Assembly: GCA_016787725.1 (NCBI GenBank)
Contig: JAEUTZ010000003.1
Location: forward strand, 1 to 64,000
DNA from: Cyclobacteriaceae bacterium
GTDB taxonomy: Bacteria; Bacteroidota; Bacteroidia; Cytophagales; Cyclobacteriaceae
Reading direction: 5' to 3'
DNA length: 64,000 nucleotides
The notes beneath the pieces are model-generated. The model was not told the DNA's origin, ran no database searches, and saw only the letters and a list, made by a program, of their open reading frames with translations. Made by a program: the position numbers and the translations under genes. Positions 45,058 to 53,677 of this stretch are shown here, in pieces (position 1 is the first letter of the stretch; each line of letters begins with the position of its first letter).

Positions 45058-45597
45058 ATGAAGGCACCGTCTCAACATAATTTTGTGGTCTGGTTCACCG
45101 GTTTATCGGGTGCAGGAAAAACCACGTTGGCACAGGAGCTTAAGAAGCAGCTTGACCTCGATGGGAGTAACGTGTATGTATTGGACGGAGATGTGTTACG
45201 CGGTGGACTGAACTTGGACCTTGGATTTTCTGCTTCTGACCGGAGTGAAAATATCAGACGGGCCGCTGAAGTAGCAAAATTATGGGTAGACGAAGGCTTT
45301 TGTGTACTGGCGACATTCATATCACCGTTTCAGGCAGATCGGCAAAAAGCCCGCGATATCATTGGTGCACACCGGTTTAAGGAGGTTTACATTCGTTGTC
45401 CATTAGAGATTTGTGAAACCCGTGATGTGAAAGGTCTTTATGAAAAAGCACGGGCTGGTTTGATTCGAAATTTTACAGGGATCGACTCTCCCTATGAGCC
45501 TCCAATTCAAGCTGATGTAATTATTTCATCCGATAAGCAAAGCATAAACGAATCGGTGAACCACCTTTTAAAATCATTGTTCTATACAGAGCGTTAA
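45058..45597 (+). CDS. cysC: Adenylylsulfate (APS) kinase
   Basis: The 179-residue protein is a standalone APS kinase that makes PAPS, the sulfate donor. The Walker A loop is GLSGAGKTT (15-23), DGDVLRGGLNLDLGF is the APS-binding region, and RNFTGIDSPYEPP the C-terminal motif. No sulfate adenylyltransferase or PAPS reductase is in the window, so the PAPS may serve sulfation as well as assimilation. It is divergent from the TIGR03032 gene by 44 bases. An Na+/H+ antiporter gene begins 3 bases after it, suggesting cotranscription. Confidence 0.9.
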   Translation: MKAPSQHNFVVWFTGLSGAGKTTLAQELKKQLDLDGSNVYVLDGDVLRGGLNLDLGFSASDRSENIRRAAEVAKLWVDEGFCVLATFISPFQADRQKARDIIGAHRFKEVYIRCPLEICETRDVKGLYEKARAGLIRNFTGIDSPYEPPIQADVIISSDKQSINESVNHLLKSLFYTER

Positions 45598-45600
45598 TTC

Positions 45601-47193
45601 ATGGAGAATATTGCATTGATTATTGGGTTGCTGGCGGTGGTTACCGCCCTGGCGCAGGTTACGGATCGCATCCGCATACCGTATCCTATTTTGCTTGTCT
45701 TGGTAGGAATAGGAATTGGGTTGATTCCAGGATTGCCCCACATCACACTCCACCCCGATATAGTTTTTCTCATTTTCCTTCCACCGGTCTTGTATGCAGC
45801 CGCCTGGAATACATCGTTGCCGGATTTTAAAGCGAACATTCGCCCTATTTCCCTGCTGGCGATTGGATGTGTGTTGTTTACGACCGTATTGGTTGCCATG
45901 GCGGCCCACTATTTCATTCCCAACTTTGGCTGGCCGGAGTCCTTTGTGTTGGGGGCCATTATCTCTCCACCGGATGCTGTGGCAGCAACTGCTGCAACCA
46001 AAGGGTTGAAACTTCCCAGAAGAATTATCACCATACTGGAAGGGGAGAGCCTGGTAAATGATGCCACTGGCTTGATTGCCTACCGGTATGCAATCGCTGC
46101 CACTGCTTCGGGTACGTTCATATTTTGGCTTGCAGGAATCAATTTCTTTTACGTGGCCGCGCTTGGAATTTTTTTGGGACTGGCCGTAGGGTACATCTTT
46201 TTCTGGATTCATAAGATTACCCCCAACAATGCCACCACGGATACAACCTTCACGCTATTAGCCCCTTACGCATCCTATTTGATTGCGGAAGAGTTTCACG
46301 CTTCCGGTGTGCTGGCCGTAGTAGCAGCTGGCTTATTCCTAAGTCCGCGCTCGTCTGAAATATTTTCCAATCGCACCCGAATTCAAGCATCGGCTGTGTG
46401 GGACACCTTGATCTTTATACTCAACGGGATAATTTTCATTTTAATCGGGCTTCAGCTACCAATGATCCTCGATAATATTCAACGACATTCTTTTGGAACA
46501 TTGCTGTGGTATGGCGGTATCGTCAGCCTGGTAACAGTCATCGCCCGAATCATCTGGGTATTTCCGGGAGCCTACATTCCCCGCTGGCTCAGTAGAGCAA
46601 TTCGCGAGCGGGAACCGGAAACTACTCCGGCACGGGTTTCAATCATCGCCTGGTCGGGTATGCGAGGAATTGTTTCGCTGGCGGCTGCACTCGCTTTACC
46701 GATCATGGCCACGGATAACGTAGCTTTTCCTAACCGCGACATGATCATTTTTCTCACTTTTTGCGTCATCTTCGTCACGTTGGTTTTTCAGGGAATGACC
46801 TTGCGCAAACTGATTTCCTGGCTGGGAATCAAAGGCGATGACAAGCACATTCGGGAAGAGGAGGCTGTTCGGTTAAAAGTAGCTTCGGCCATCATCGAGC
46901 AGATTGAAGAGAACTATTCATTGGCGCTCAGTGAGGCGGTGCTCAATCAGATTAAATCAAAATATGAAATCCGCATTCAGCGCATCCGAAAGGATTTGAA
47001 CGAGCAGCGCATGACAGAGGCACAAATCGATGAATTCCAACGAATTCAGCGCGAATTACTAAAGCGTGAAAGAAGCTTCGTGTTAAGCTTGCGAAAGGAG
47101 GGGCGTATTAACGATGAATTGGTGCGCAAGATTGAGTATGAATTGGACCTGGAGGAGGCCCGGATGGAGTTGGAGCAAAACCATGGGCAATAA
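45601..47193 (+). CDS. CPA1-family Na+/H+ antiporter
   Basis: The 530-residue protein has about 12 membrane helices and the CPA1 exchanger signatures: GAIISPPDAVAATAATKGL (about residues 118-136) with the ion-binding aspartate and ILEGESLVNDATGLIAYR after it. A C-terminal cytoplasmic domain of about 120 residues, rich in charged helices, follows. It should exchange cytoplasmic Na+ or K+ for protons for pH and salt homeostasis. It begins three bases after cysC. A bidirectional hairpin terminator follows. Confidence 0.85.
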   Translation: MENIALIIGLLAVVTALAQVTDRIRIPYPILLVLVGIGIGLIPGLPHITLHPDIVFLIFLPPVLYAAAWNTSLPDFKANIRPISLLAIGCVLFTTVLVAMAAHYFIPNFGWPESFVLGAIISPPDAVAATAATKGLKLPRRIITILEGESLVNDATGLIAYRYAIAATASGTFIFWLAGINFFYVAALGIFLGLAVGYIFFWIHKITPNNATTDTTFTLLAPYASYLIAEEFHASGVLAVVAAGLFLSPRSSEIFSNRTRIQASAVWDTLIFILNGIIFILIGLQLPMILDNIQRHSFGTLLWYGGIVSLVTVIARIIWVFPGAYIPRWLSRAIREREPETTPARVSIIAWSGMRGIVSLAAALALPIMATDNVAFPNRDMIIFLTFCVIFVTLVFQGMTLRKLISWLGIKGDDKHIREEEAVRLKVASAIIEQIEENYSLALSEAVLNQIKSKYEIRIQRIRKDLNEQRMTEAQIDEFQRIQRELLKRERSFVLSLRKEGRINDELVRKIEYELDLEEARMELEQNHGQ

Positions 47194-47219
47194 AAAAGGG
47201 AGCAAGCGCCCCCTTTTTT
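47192..47219. terminator. Bidirectional terminator between antiporter and secG
   Basis: AAAAAAGGG and CCCTTTTTT form a stem with a ten-base loop. It lies directly after the antiporter stop codon and before the secG stop on the minus strand, so it may end both transcripts. Confidence 0.75.
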
Positions 47220-47240
47220 GACTATCATGTTAAAACCCGA

Positions 47241-47576
47241 TCACTTCGCGCTGTCAGCGGGTGTTGCAGGTTGCTCTGTTTTTTGTAAATCGATGTTACC
47301 GCCCTGTTGTTCCCGGGCTCTTTCCAAAATGGCATCGCTGGCACCTGAATTTGGAGTGGTAAAATTTGTTGCCAAGGCGAAAACCATAATCGCAATGGCA
47401 AAGCCCCAGGTAAGGCGTTCCAACAAATCTCCGGTTTTTTTTACACCAATCAGATTACTAGCACCGGATCCTCCAAACTGGCTCGATAATCCGCCACCCT
47501 TTGAATTTTGAGCAAGAACAACCAATACCAGCAAAACTGAACTAAAAATGGCTAATCCAATCAATAACGTGTACAT
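47241..47576 (-). CDS. secG: Protein translocase subunit SecG
   Basis: The 111-residue protein is SecG: the first helix (TLLIGLAIFSSVLLVLVVLAQ), the conserved NSKGGGLSSQFGGSG loop, and the second helix (FAIAIMVFALATNF). It is the small SecYEG subunit that speeds up preprotein export. The C-terminal tail (about 35 residues) is long, as is common in Bacteroidota. It follows the next gene (47578) by one base and is the last of the miaB-sigma54-lptE-hypothetical-secG series. Confidence 0.95.
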   Translation of the reverse strand: MYTLLIGLAIFSSVLLVLVVLAQNSKGGGLSSQFGGSGASNLIGVKKTGDLLERLTWGFAIAIMVFALATNFTTPNSGASDAILERAREQQGGNIDLQKTEQPATPADSAK

Positions 47577-47577
47577 A

Positions 47578-48435
47578 CTACTTCTTCAGGTCTTCAATTT
47601 GAGCCGCAAAGTAAGCCTTTTTTTGTGGAAACTTCCAAATTAACTTCTTGAGCACTTCAATCGCCTTTTCCTTCTTTCCCTGCTTTAACAGGATCTCCAC
47701 CAACGTCTCCGAAACAATGTTGTCGCCATACGAATTGTTTTTATCCGATAGGTCCTCCTTCGGCACGGACTCGACCGGGGCCACTTTACCCTTGATGGAG
47801 GGCTGGGTTTTTATAAACTGATCAATTATTTCGATCTGCTCTTTTTGTTTGGGGCCTTCGGGTTTTATCTTCTTTTTGGAGTTCTTGATTTCCAAAAGTA
47901 AACCTTCATCTGGATCAGCAGGAGATTTGCTTTTTCGCGGCTTAAGACCGGATGGCGAAGCGATGATGATGCCTTTTTCAAATTTGCTTACGGTTTGTTC
48001 AAATTGGAGCTTCCGTTCTTTCAGAATTTCGATGTCGTGCATTACTTCGTTGTACAAGCTATCCCCGGATAGGGATGCAATGTATTCCGTTTCCTTGTCT
48101 TTGCTTTGCAATGTGTCTGTTTTGGCTGGTTCAATCGGGTTACCACCGACAGGTTCAGATTTTACCGCTGTATCGATGGTCGTCTTAAGCTCCCGATTCT
48201 TTTTCGGCAACGATATGATCGACTTTAATACAGCGCGGTCGCTGCTATACACGGCACCGGTATGCAACCAGATTTCTTGGTCCGCCCATTGGTTATCCTT
48301 AGCAGCCCGCGCTAACAAACCATGAATGACCTGGCTAAACGGGAATTCTTTTTTGAGCGGCTTCAAAGCCTCTGCTTCCTCGGGCGTAAGTGAGGTAAAA
48401 TTATGAAGCAGTTGATAGAATTGATTCCGTTCCAT
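47578..48435 (-). CDS. Conserved Bacteroidota hypothetical protein
   Basis: The 285-residue protein has no signal peptide. The first 90 residues look helical (LHNFTSLTPEEAEALKPLKKEFPFSQ), the middle about 140 residues are charged and low in complexity, and the last 50 residues form a single TPR-like helix pair (LVEILLKQGKKEKAIEVLKKLIWKFPQKKAYF). I do not recognise a named family. It lies between lptE and secG, an arrangement that I associate with Bacteroidota envelope-biogenesis clusters. Confidence 0.65.
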   Translation of the reverse strand: MERNQFYQLLHNFTSLTPEEAEALKPLKKEFPFSQVIHGLLARAAKDNQWADQEIWLHTGAVYSSDRAVLKSIISLPKKNRELKTTIDTAVKSEPVGGNPIEPAKTDTLQSKDKETEYIASLSGDSLYNEVMHDIEILKERKLQFEQTVSKFEKGIIIASPSGLKPRKSKSPADPDEGLLLEIKNSKKKIKPEGPKQKEQIEIIDQFIKTQPSIKGKVAPVESVPKEDLSDKNNSYGDNIVSETLVEILLKQGKKEKAIEVLKKLIWKFPQKKAYFAAQIEDLKK

Positions 48436-48488
48436 TTTTTAAAAATGTGGGGATAGTAAATGTAATGGAAAATCCTGCGTCTAGCAAC

Positions 48489-49013
48489 CTACCAGTTAGC
48501 AAGGGTTGCGTTAAAGATGTCGATGTAGATCTGATCGAGAATTTTGCGTTGCAGGCTTTCCTGTACGGAATTGAAATCCTGGGTATTCGGAAAATCAGCG
48601 TAGAATGTGAATGAGCGGTCTTTGAAATTATTTTTAGGTTCAAGGGTATCAATATAATTTGCCCGGACACCGATGGTAAGGCGCGTTAGTGCAGCGGGGT
48701 CACCCACATTGGATGAACCACCAGAAACGGGGGCCACCGGAGTTAGCAGGTATTGCGTAATGGTTCCTTCAATCTGAAGCTCACCGTTTTCAGGAACCAC
48801 TTTCAAACTGGAATTTTGTTGAAAATAATCTTTCAGCCGGTTGGTGAATACCTGACCCAGGTTGGCAGGTCCCAGGTCGGTGTTGTTAAAGAAATCATCA
48901 ACCTGAATTGTCTTTGCCGTGGTGGCCGCTCCGGTAAACGAGTAACTGATGCAACTTTGTAACGTGGGCAACAGCAACAGGCAACATAGGAAACCGTAAA
49001 TTCTACTCTTCAA
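48489..49013 (-). CDS. lptE: LptE-type LPS-assembly lipoprotein
   Basis: The product has a lipoprotein signal (FLCCLLLLPTLQSC) and CISYSFTGAATTAKTIQVDDFFN at the mature start, then a domain with two beta-strands and helices (ANLGQVFTNRLKDYFQQ). This fits LptE, the outer-membrane lipoprotein that works with LptD. No ATG is placed to give a short signal peptide: the only in-frame ATG is at 49076, deep inside the upstream gene. I suggest the TTG at 49013, giving an 11-base overlap with the sigma-54 activator. The start therefore remains uncertain. Confidence 0.7.
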   Translation of the reverse strand: MKSRIYGFLCCLLLLPTLQSCISYSFTGAATTAKTIQVDDFFNNTDLGPANLGQVFTNRLKDYFQQNSSLKVVPENGELQIEGTITQYLLTPVAPVSGGSSNVGDPAALTRLTIGVRANYIDTLEPKNNFKDRSFTFYADFPNTQDFNSVQESLQRKILDQIYIDIFNATLANW

Positions 49014-50259
49014 GTTCGTACTCTTTAATTTTTCGGTAAAGCGTGCGTTCGGAAATCCCCAAATCGCGTGCCGCATATTTCCGTTTGTTGTTGTTTTTAC
49101 GAAGCGCCCGCATGATCAACTCCTTTTCTTTTTTAACCAGTGAGAGCGAATCATCTTCGGCCACATGGCTGATGTCTTGCACTTCCTCTTCTTCAGTTTC
49201 GGGTGGTTCTGCAGAAGCGGGATTGATATTGAGGGTAACCGGTTCGTGAATCGGTTTCACTTCCTGATGAACGCTCTCAAACAACCCTGCATGTTCTTTT
49301 ACCAACTGCGCAGTTTGTGCAGGGTTACCCGCGCCCTCCAACACAATTTTTTTGAGGTCATTCATGTCTTTGCGCAGATCGAACAGTACTTTATAAAGAA
49401 TTTCGCGTTCAGAAATGCTGTCGTGCCCGTTTTGTTCTTTATAGAGCGCTGGTAAGCTGGATTCCTTCGGAATGTAGTGACTCAGTACCTCGGCCGTAAT
49501 TTCGGTTTGATCAGAGGAAAGTACAGAAATTTGCTCCACCAGATTTTTTAATTGACGAATGTTGCCCGGGAAACGGTATTTCAGCAGCATATTCTTTGCT
49601 TCCTCGGTAAGCGTAATAGGCTTCACCTTATACTTTTCTGCAAAATCTGTGGCGAATTTCCGGAAGAGCAACTCCACATCTTTTCCACGCTCCCGCAAGG
49701 GTGGAACAAAAATGGGCACCGTACTTAACCGGTAGTACAAATCCTCGCGAAACTTTCCTTGCTCTACTTTAACCAACAGATTCACGTTGGTTGCCGCAAC
49801 GACACGCACATCGGTCTTGAGCACTTTGGAAGAACCCACTTTGATGAACTCACCATTTTCCAACACCCGTAGTAAGCGCGCCTGTGTACCTAAGGGCATT
49901 TCACCAATCTCATCCAGAAAGATGGTACCACCATTGGTAACTTCAAAATATCCTTTTCGGGATTCGTGTGCGCCCGTAAACGATCCTTTCTCATGCCCGA
50001 ATAACTCAGAATCGATGGTGCCTTCCGGGATGGATCCGCAGTTAATGGCAATAAACTGTCCATGCTTGCGCGGACTCAGGTAATGAATGATTTTCGAAAA
50101 GGATTCTTTTCCACTGCCGCTTTCACCGGTAATCAATACGGACATATCGGTTGGGGCTACCTGCATGGCAACCCGCACAGCATTATTCAATAAGGGTGAA
50201 TTGCCGATTACCCCATACCGTTGTTTAACACTTTGAATTTCAGTTTCTGTAATGGCCAT
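49003..50259 (-). CDS. Sigma-54-dependent transcriptional activator without receiver domain
   Basis: The 418-residue protein has an AAA+ domain (about residues 20-250) and a Fis-type helix-turn-helix near residues 380-415 (ALRKNNNKRKYAARDLGISE). Walker A is GESGSGKES (45-53). The sigma-54-contact loop is present as GSFTGA (92-97), not the canonical GAFTGA; this A-to-S change is seen in some natural activators. There is no N-terminal receiver domain, so the input is unknown. Genes on both sides are envelope and tRNA-modification genes. It overlaps lptE and starts two bases after miaB. Confidence 0.85.
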   Translation of the reverse strand: MAITETEIQSVKQRYGVIGNSPLLNNAVRVAMQVAPTDMSVLITGESGSGKESFSKIIHYLSPRKHGQFIAINCGSIPEGTIDSELFGHEKGSFTGAHESRKGYFEVTNGGTIFLDEIGEMPLGTQARLLRVLENGEFIKVGSSKVLKTDVRVVAATNVNLLVKVEQGKFREDLYYRLSTVPIFVPPLRERGKDVELLFRKFATDFAEKYKVKPITLTEEAKNMLLKYRFPGNIRQLKNLVEQISVLSSDQTEITAEVLSHYIPKESSLPALYKEQNGHDSISEREILYKVLFDLRKDMNDLKKIVLEGAGNPAQTAQLVKEHAGLFESVHQEVKPIHEPVTLNINPASAEPPETEEEEVQDISHVAEDDSLSLVKKEKELIMRALRKNNNKRKYAARDLGISERTLYRKIKEYELEE

Positions 50260-50261
50260 AA

Positions 50262-51716
50262 TTATTCAACAATCTTCCCAATCAATGTTCCACTGGTACA
50301 CCGTTCTATCATTACATTGACGTATTCACCTTTATTTTTATTGCCCTTCGGAAATACCGTTACCCGGTTGGCGGAAGTGCGGCCTTGCCAATGTTCCTCG
50401 CTTCTTCTCGAGGGGCCTTCAATCAACACGCGCTGTACCGTGCCCACATCCTGGAGATGACGGAGATACGAATGTTCGCGTTGCTTGTTAATGATTTCTT
50501 CCAGCCGTCTGGTTTTAACCTCAGCCGGGATGTCATCCGGAAATTTCTTTGAAGCTAAAGTTCCCGGACGCTCGGAGTACGCAAACATATATGCATAATC
50601 ATACTGAACCAGATCCATTAAGGATAATGTTTCCAAATGTTCTTCCTCGGTTTCACTGCAAAATCCGGTAATCATATCGGAGGAGATGCCGCATTCATTA
50701 CCAAGGATTGTTCGAATGCGCTCCACTTTGTTTAAATACCATTCGCGGGAATACCCACGATTCATGAGCTCAAGAATTCTTGTGTTGCCGCTTTGCACCG
50801 GAAGATGAATGTACTTGCAGATATTCTCGTAACGGGCCATCACTTTCAACACCTCATCAGTGATGTCTTTTGGGTGCGAAGTGGAGAACCGGATCCGCAA
50901 ATCGGGATGTACTTGAGCAACCAACTCCAACAGGTTGGCAAAATTCACCACCTGGTTGATGCCATTTTTCTCCAACCGGGCTTTGTTATTCTCTTCCTCG
51001 CTCCACTTGTATGAATCAACATTCTGACCCAACAACGTAACTTCTCTGAACCCCTTATGGAATAAATCGGTGGCTTCGGCTACGATGGAATGCGGATCAC
51101 GGCTCCGTTCGCGACCGCGTGTAAAAGGAACCACGCAAAAAGAACACATGTTATCGCACCCTCGCATAATGGAAATGAATGCAGTAACTCCATTGCTGCC
51201 TAATCGAACCGGTGTAATGTCCGCATAGGTTTCCTCACGCGATAAAAAGGTATTGACAGCTTTGTCGCCATCATCCACCTGGTCAATAAGGTTGGGCAAA
51301 TCGCGATAAGCATCAGGCCCAGCGACTAAATCCACAATTTTCTCTTCTTCCAGCAACTTGGTTTTTAAACGCTCAGCCATACAACCAAGAATGCCTATCA
51401 TCATTTCGGGCTTTTTCTTTTTGTAGGATTGAATGTGATGGAGCCGGTGACGGACTGTTTGTTCCGCTTTTTCGCGAATGGAGCACGTATTTAAAAAGAT
51501 CAGGTCGGCTTGCGAAGGATCGGAAGTGGTATCAAATCCCGCTTTCCCCAGGATAGCCGCCACGATTTCACTGTCTGAGAAATTCATCTGGCACCCATAA
51601 CTCTCGATGTACAGTTTCCTGGATTTTCCGGTATTTTGTTCCTGCGAAACTTTCATCGGCTCAGTTGCCTCCCCCTCTACTCCAATGACCCCAATATCCT
51701 CAATCAAATTCTTCAT
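50262..51716 (-). CDS. miaB: tRNA-2-methylthio-N6-dimethylallyladenosine synthase
   Basis: This radical SAM enzyme adds a methylthio group to A37 of tRNA. The N-terminal iron-sulfur ligands lie at C42, C78 and C112. The radical SAM CxxxCxxC sits near residues 186-193 ([10 protein letters not shown]). A C-terminal TRAM domain ([13 protein letters not shown] ...) binds tRNA. The length of 484 residues, with an unconserved N-terminal extension, is usual. The ATG at 51716 is preferred; the longer frame begins at TTG. It heads the operon with the sigma-54 activator. Confidence 0.95.
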   Translation of the reverse strand: MKNLIEDIGVIGVEGEATEPMKVSQEQNTGKSRKLYIESYGCQMNFSDSEIVAAILGKAGFDTTSDPSQADLIFLNTCSIREKAEQTVRHRLHHIQSYKKKKPEMMIGILGCMAERLKTKLLEEEKIVDLVAGPDAYRDLPNLIDQVDDGDKAVNTFLSREETYADITPVRLGSNGVTAFISIMRGCDNMCSFCVVPFTRGRERSRDPHSIVAEATDLFHKGFREVTLLGQNVDSYKWSEEENNKARLEKNGINQVVNFANLLELVAQVHPDLRIRFSTSHPKDITDEVLKVMARYENICKYIHLPVQSGNTRILELMNRGYSREWYLNKVERIRTILGNECGISSDMITGFCSETEEEHLETLSLMDLVQYDYAYMFAYSERPGTLASKKFPDDIPAEVKTRRLEEIINKQREHSYLRHLQDVGTVQRVLIEGPSRRSEEHWQGRTSANRVTVFPKGNKNKGEYVNVMIERCTSGTLIGKIVE

Positions 51717-51852
51717 TTTTAAGCTTTCGGACTGCAAAATTAATACATTTTAGAGGTTTTGTGACATCTTGGCAGATGGTTTTTAAAATAGTAAAACCAT
51801 TATAATCAGCGATTTTAAGGTAGTTTTGAAGGTTTTAGTAGACCTGTTGAGA

Positions 51853-52365
51853 ATGGCAATAATTAAATCAGTGCGGGGGTATACCCCTCAGTTTGGCACC
51901 AATTGTTTTTTGGCCGAGACAGCCGTAGTGGTTGGTGAAGTAACGATGGGCCGTAATTGTACAGTTTGGTACAATGCGGTAGTGCGGGGCGATGTTCACT
52001 CCATTACGATTGGCGATCATACCAACATTCAGGATGGAGCCGTTATTCATTGTACCTACCAACAGGCTAAAACAGTAATTGGAAATAATGTTTCAATTGC
52101 CCACAACGCCATTGTGCATGGTTGTACCGTGGAGGACAACGTATTAATTGGAATGGGTGCCATTATTATGGACCATGCAGTCGTGGGTACCGGGTCGGTA
52201 ATTGCAGCCGGGGCAATCATTTTACCGAAATCGATTATTGAACCGGGTAGTATTTATGCGGGCGTTCCGGCCAGGCGGGTAAAGGATGTGGGTGAAGAAA
52301 TGAAAGCGGTGATTGAACGCACTGCACGAAACTATCCTATGTACGCAGAATGGTTTAAAGAATGA
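51853..52365 (+). CDS. Gamma-class carbonic anhydrase-like protein
   Basis: The 170-residue protein is a left-handed beta-helix of hexapeptide repeats with zinc ligands typical of gamma carbonic anhydrases (HSITIGDHTNIQDGAVIHCT, then NNVSIAHNAIVHG). Family members interconvert CO2 and bicarbonate or act as structural subunits. ATG at 51853 is preferred over the TTG at 51826. The next gene starts by ATGA overlap, so the two are co-translated. Confidence 0.85.
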   Translation: MAIIKSVRGYTPQFGTNCFLAETAVVVGEVTMGRNCTVWYNAVVRGDVHSITIGDHTNIQDGAVIHCTYQQAKTVIGNNVSIAHNAIVHGCTVEDNVLIGMGAIIMDHAVVGTGSVIAAGAIILPKSIIEPGSIYAGVPARRVKDVGEEMKAVIERTARNYPMYAEWFKE

Positions 52366-52889
52366 GTGAATTTCCAGATCAAGAAACTGAAGCATTACGA
52401 AGGAAAATTCAATTTTCTGAAACGGGATACTATCTCGATGCAGTAGATGAAGCAACGGATGAGTATGTCCATTTCTATTTCATCGGTAAGCACGATGGGA
52501 AAGAAGTGATATTTGATTGTATCCTTTATACCCTTCGCTTTCATTATGAAAGTGAGTTGATGGAATTGGTAGAAAAGCGGGTAATGGAAAAATTCCCCGA
52601 ATACAAAACGATGATCAACAACAACGAAGATGTGCAAACGGAACGGGAGGAGGAAATTGGAATGTACATGGCTGAGGTGATTCTTGAATTGGAAGAGGAT
52701 GAAGCCATCAAAGTTACCGAGCACGTTGACTTGGATACCACTCATCCGGTAGGGATAGGATTGGACGTTGGCTTGCAGTTAGAGAAGATTACTTCAGAAA
52801 CCCTTGACAAATTCATCAAGGATTTCAATTCCGATACCCTGGAGCTGGATGAAACCCTTTATTCATTTTCTACAGCAACCGAGGATTAA
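52362..52889 (+). CDS. Small acidic hypothetical protein coupled to the carbonic anhydrase
   Basis: The 175-residue protein begins by an ATGA overlap with the carbonic anhydrase gene. It has no signal peptide, contains many Glu and Asp, and is likely cytoplasmic. I do not recognise a family; the sequence FHYESELMELVEKRVMEKF and IAEVILELEEDEAIKV suggest alpha/beta segments. Its position suggests a role linked to the carbonic anhydrase, but this is only inferred. Confidence 0.6.
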   Translation: MSEFPDQETEALRRKIQFSETGYYLDAVDEATDEYVHFYFIGKHDGKEVIFDCILYTLRFHYESELMELVEKRVMEKFPEYKTMINNNEDVQTEREEEIGMYMAEVILELEEDEAIKVTEHVDLDTTHPVGIGLDVGLQLEKITSETLDKFIKDFNSDTLELDETLYSFSTATED

Positions 52890-52944
52890 TCTTCAAAGAA
52901 TCTGAAAAATTCCCAAAAACGCTTCAAATTACTGGTCAGAGGGC

Positions 52945-52952
52945 TATATTTG
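52945..52952 (+). promoter_or_regulatory. -7 promoter element for the OmpH/Skp gene
   Basis: TATATTTG fits the TAnnTTTG consensus exactly, 21 bases before the ATG at 52974. A good -33 TTTG is not visible at the expected position. Confidence 0.45.
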
Positions 52953-52973
52953 CGCCCCTAAATCATTTGATTC

Positions 52974-53594
52974 ATGAAAAATCTTTCTCTTGCCCTGAAT
53001 GTGGTACTGTTGATAGCGGTTGGGGTCTTGTATTTTCTTCATTTCTCTTCGGGAAAAGAAACTCCTGCATCTGCCGATGGCATTAAACCGGGTGAATTAA
53101 AAGTAGCTTATATCAATTCGGACACCATATTAAAGTATTACGACTTCTTTAAAATAAATACCGCAAAGTTTGAAACGAAAGGCAAAAAATTTGATCAGGA
53201 CCTTCAAAACCGGGCCCAAAGTCTTCAAAATGATATTACGGCCTATCAACGCAATTATAGCGGCATGACCATTGGACAGGCGAAAGCCATCGAAGAGGAC
53301 CTTGCTAAAAAGCGGCAGAACCTGGAGTTGTATCAGCGCAGCCTAGAGCAGGAGTTGATGGACGAGCAGGCCAAAATGAACGAGGAGCTTTACAAGAAAG
53401 TAACGGACTACCTGAAAGGGTATGCTCAGGAAAAACAATTGGAAATTGTATTGAAATATAACCCGAACAGCGATCTGTTATACGGGGGAGCCAGTGTGGA
53501 TATCACGCAGGATGTTATTAAAGGATTGAACGAAGTCTACAAACAGGAAACAACACAATCAAAGGCAGACTCTACTGCATCCAAGAAGAAGTAA
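52974..53594 (+). CDS. OmpH/Skp-family periplasmic chaperone-like protein
   Basis: The 206-residue protein has an N-terminal signal or anchor (about residues 5-25) and the Skp/OmpH pattern: LKVAYINSDTILKYYDFF, then a long coiled-coil (about residues 60-150) rich in Gln, Lys and Glu, and the closing ILKYNPNSDLLYGG. Skp-type proteins bind unfolded outer-membrane proteins in the periplasm. The N-terminal helix is not followed by a clear cleavage site, so it may stay anchored. A terminator follows. Confidence 0.8.
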   Translation: MKNLSLALNVVLLIAVGVLYFLHFSSGKETPASADGIKPGELKVAYINSDTILKYYDFFKINTAKFETKGKKFDQDLQNRAQSLQNDITAYQRNYSGMTIGQAKAIEEDLAKKRQNLELYQRSLEQELMDEQAKMNEELYKKVTDYLKGYAQEKQLEIVLKYNPNSDLLYGGASVDITQDVIKGLNEVYKQETTQSKADSTASKKK

Positions 53595-53617
53595 CTTCCA
53601 GACAAGGGAAAGCAAGA

Positions 53618-53647
53618 AGCCGAACGGTAACACCGTCCGGCTTTTTT
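53618..53647 (+). terminator. Terminator after the OmpH/Skp gene
   Basis: AGCCGAACGGT and ACCGTCCGGCT pair with one mismatch around an AAC loop, followed by a T-run. It is a clear intrinsic terminator. Confidence 0.85.
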
Positions 53648-53677
53648 GTTTTCATTTGAAAATCTTAATTTCAAAAC

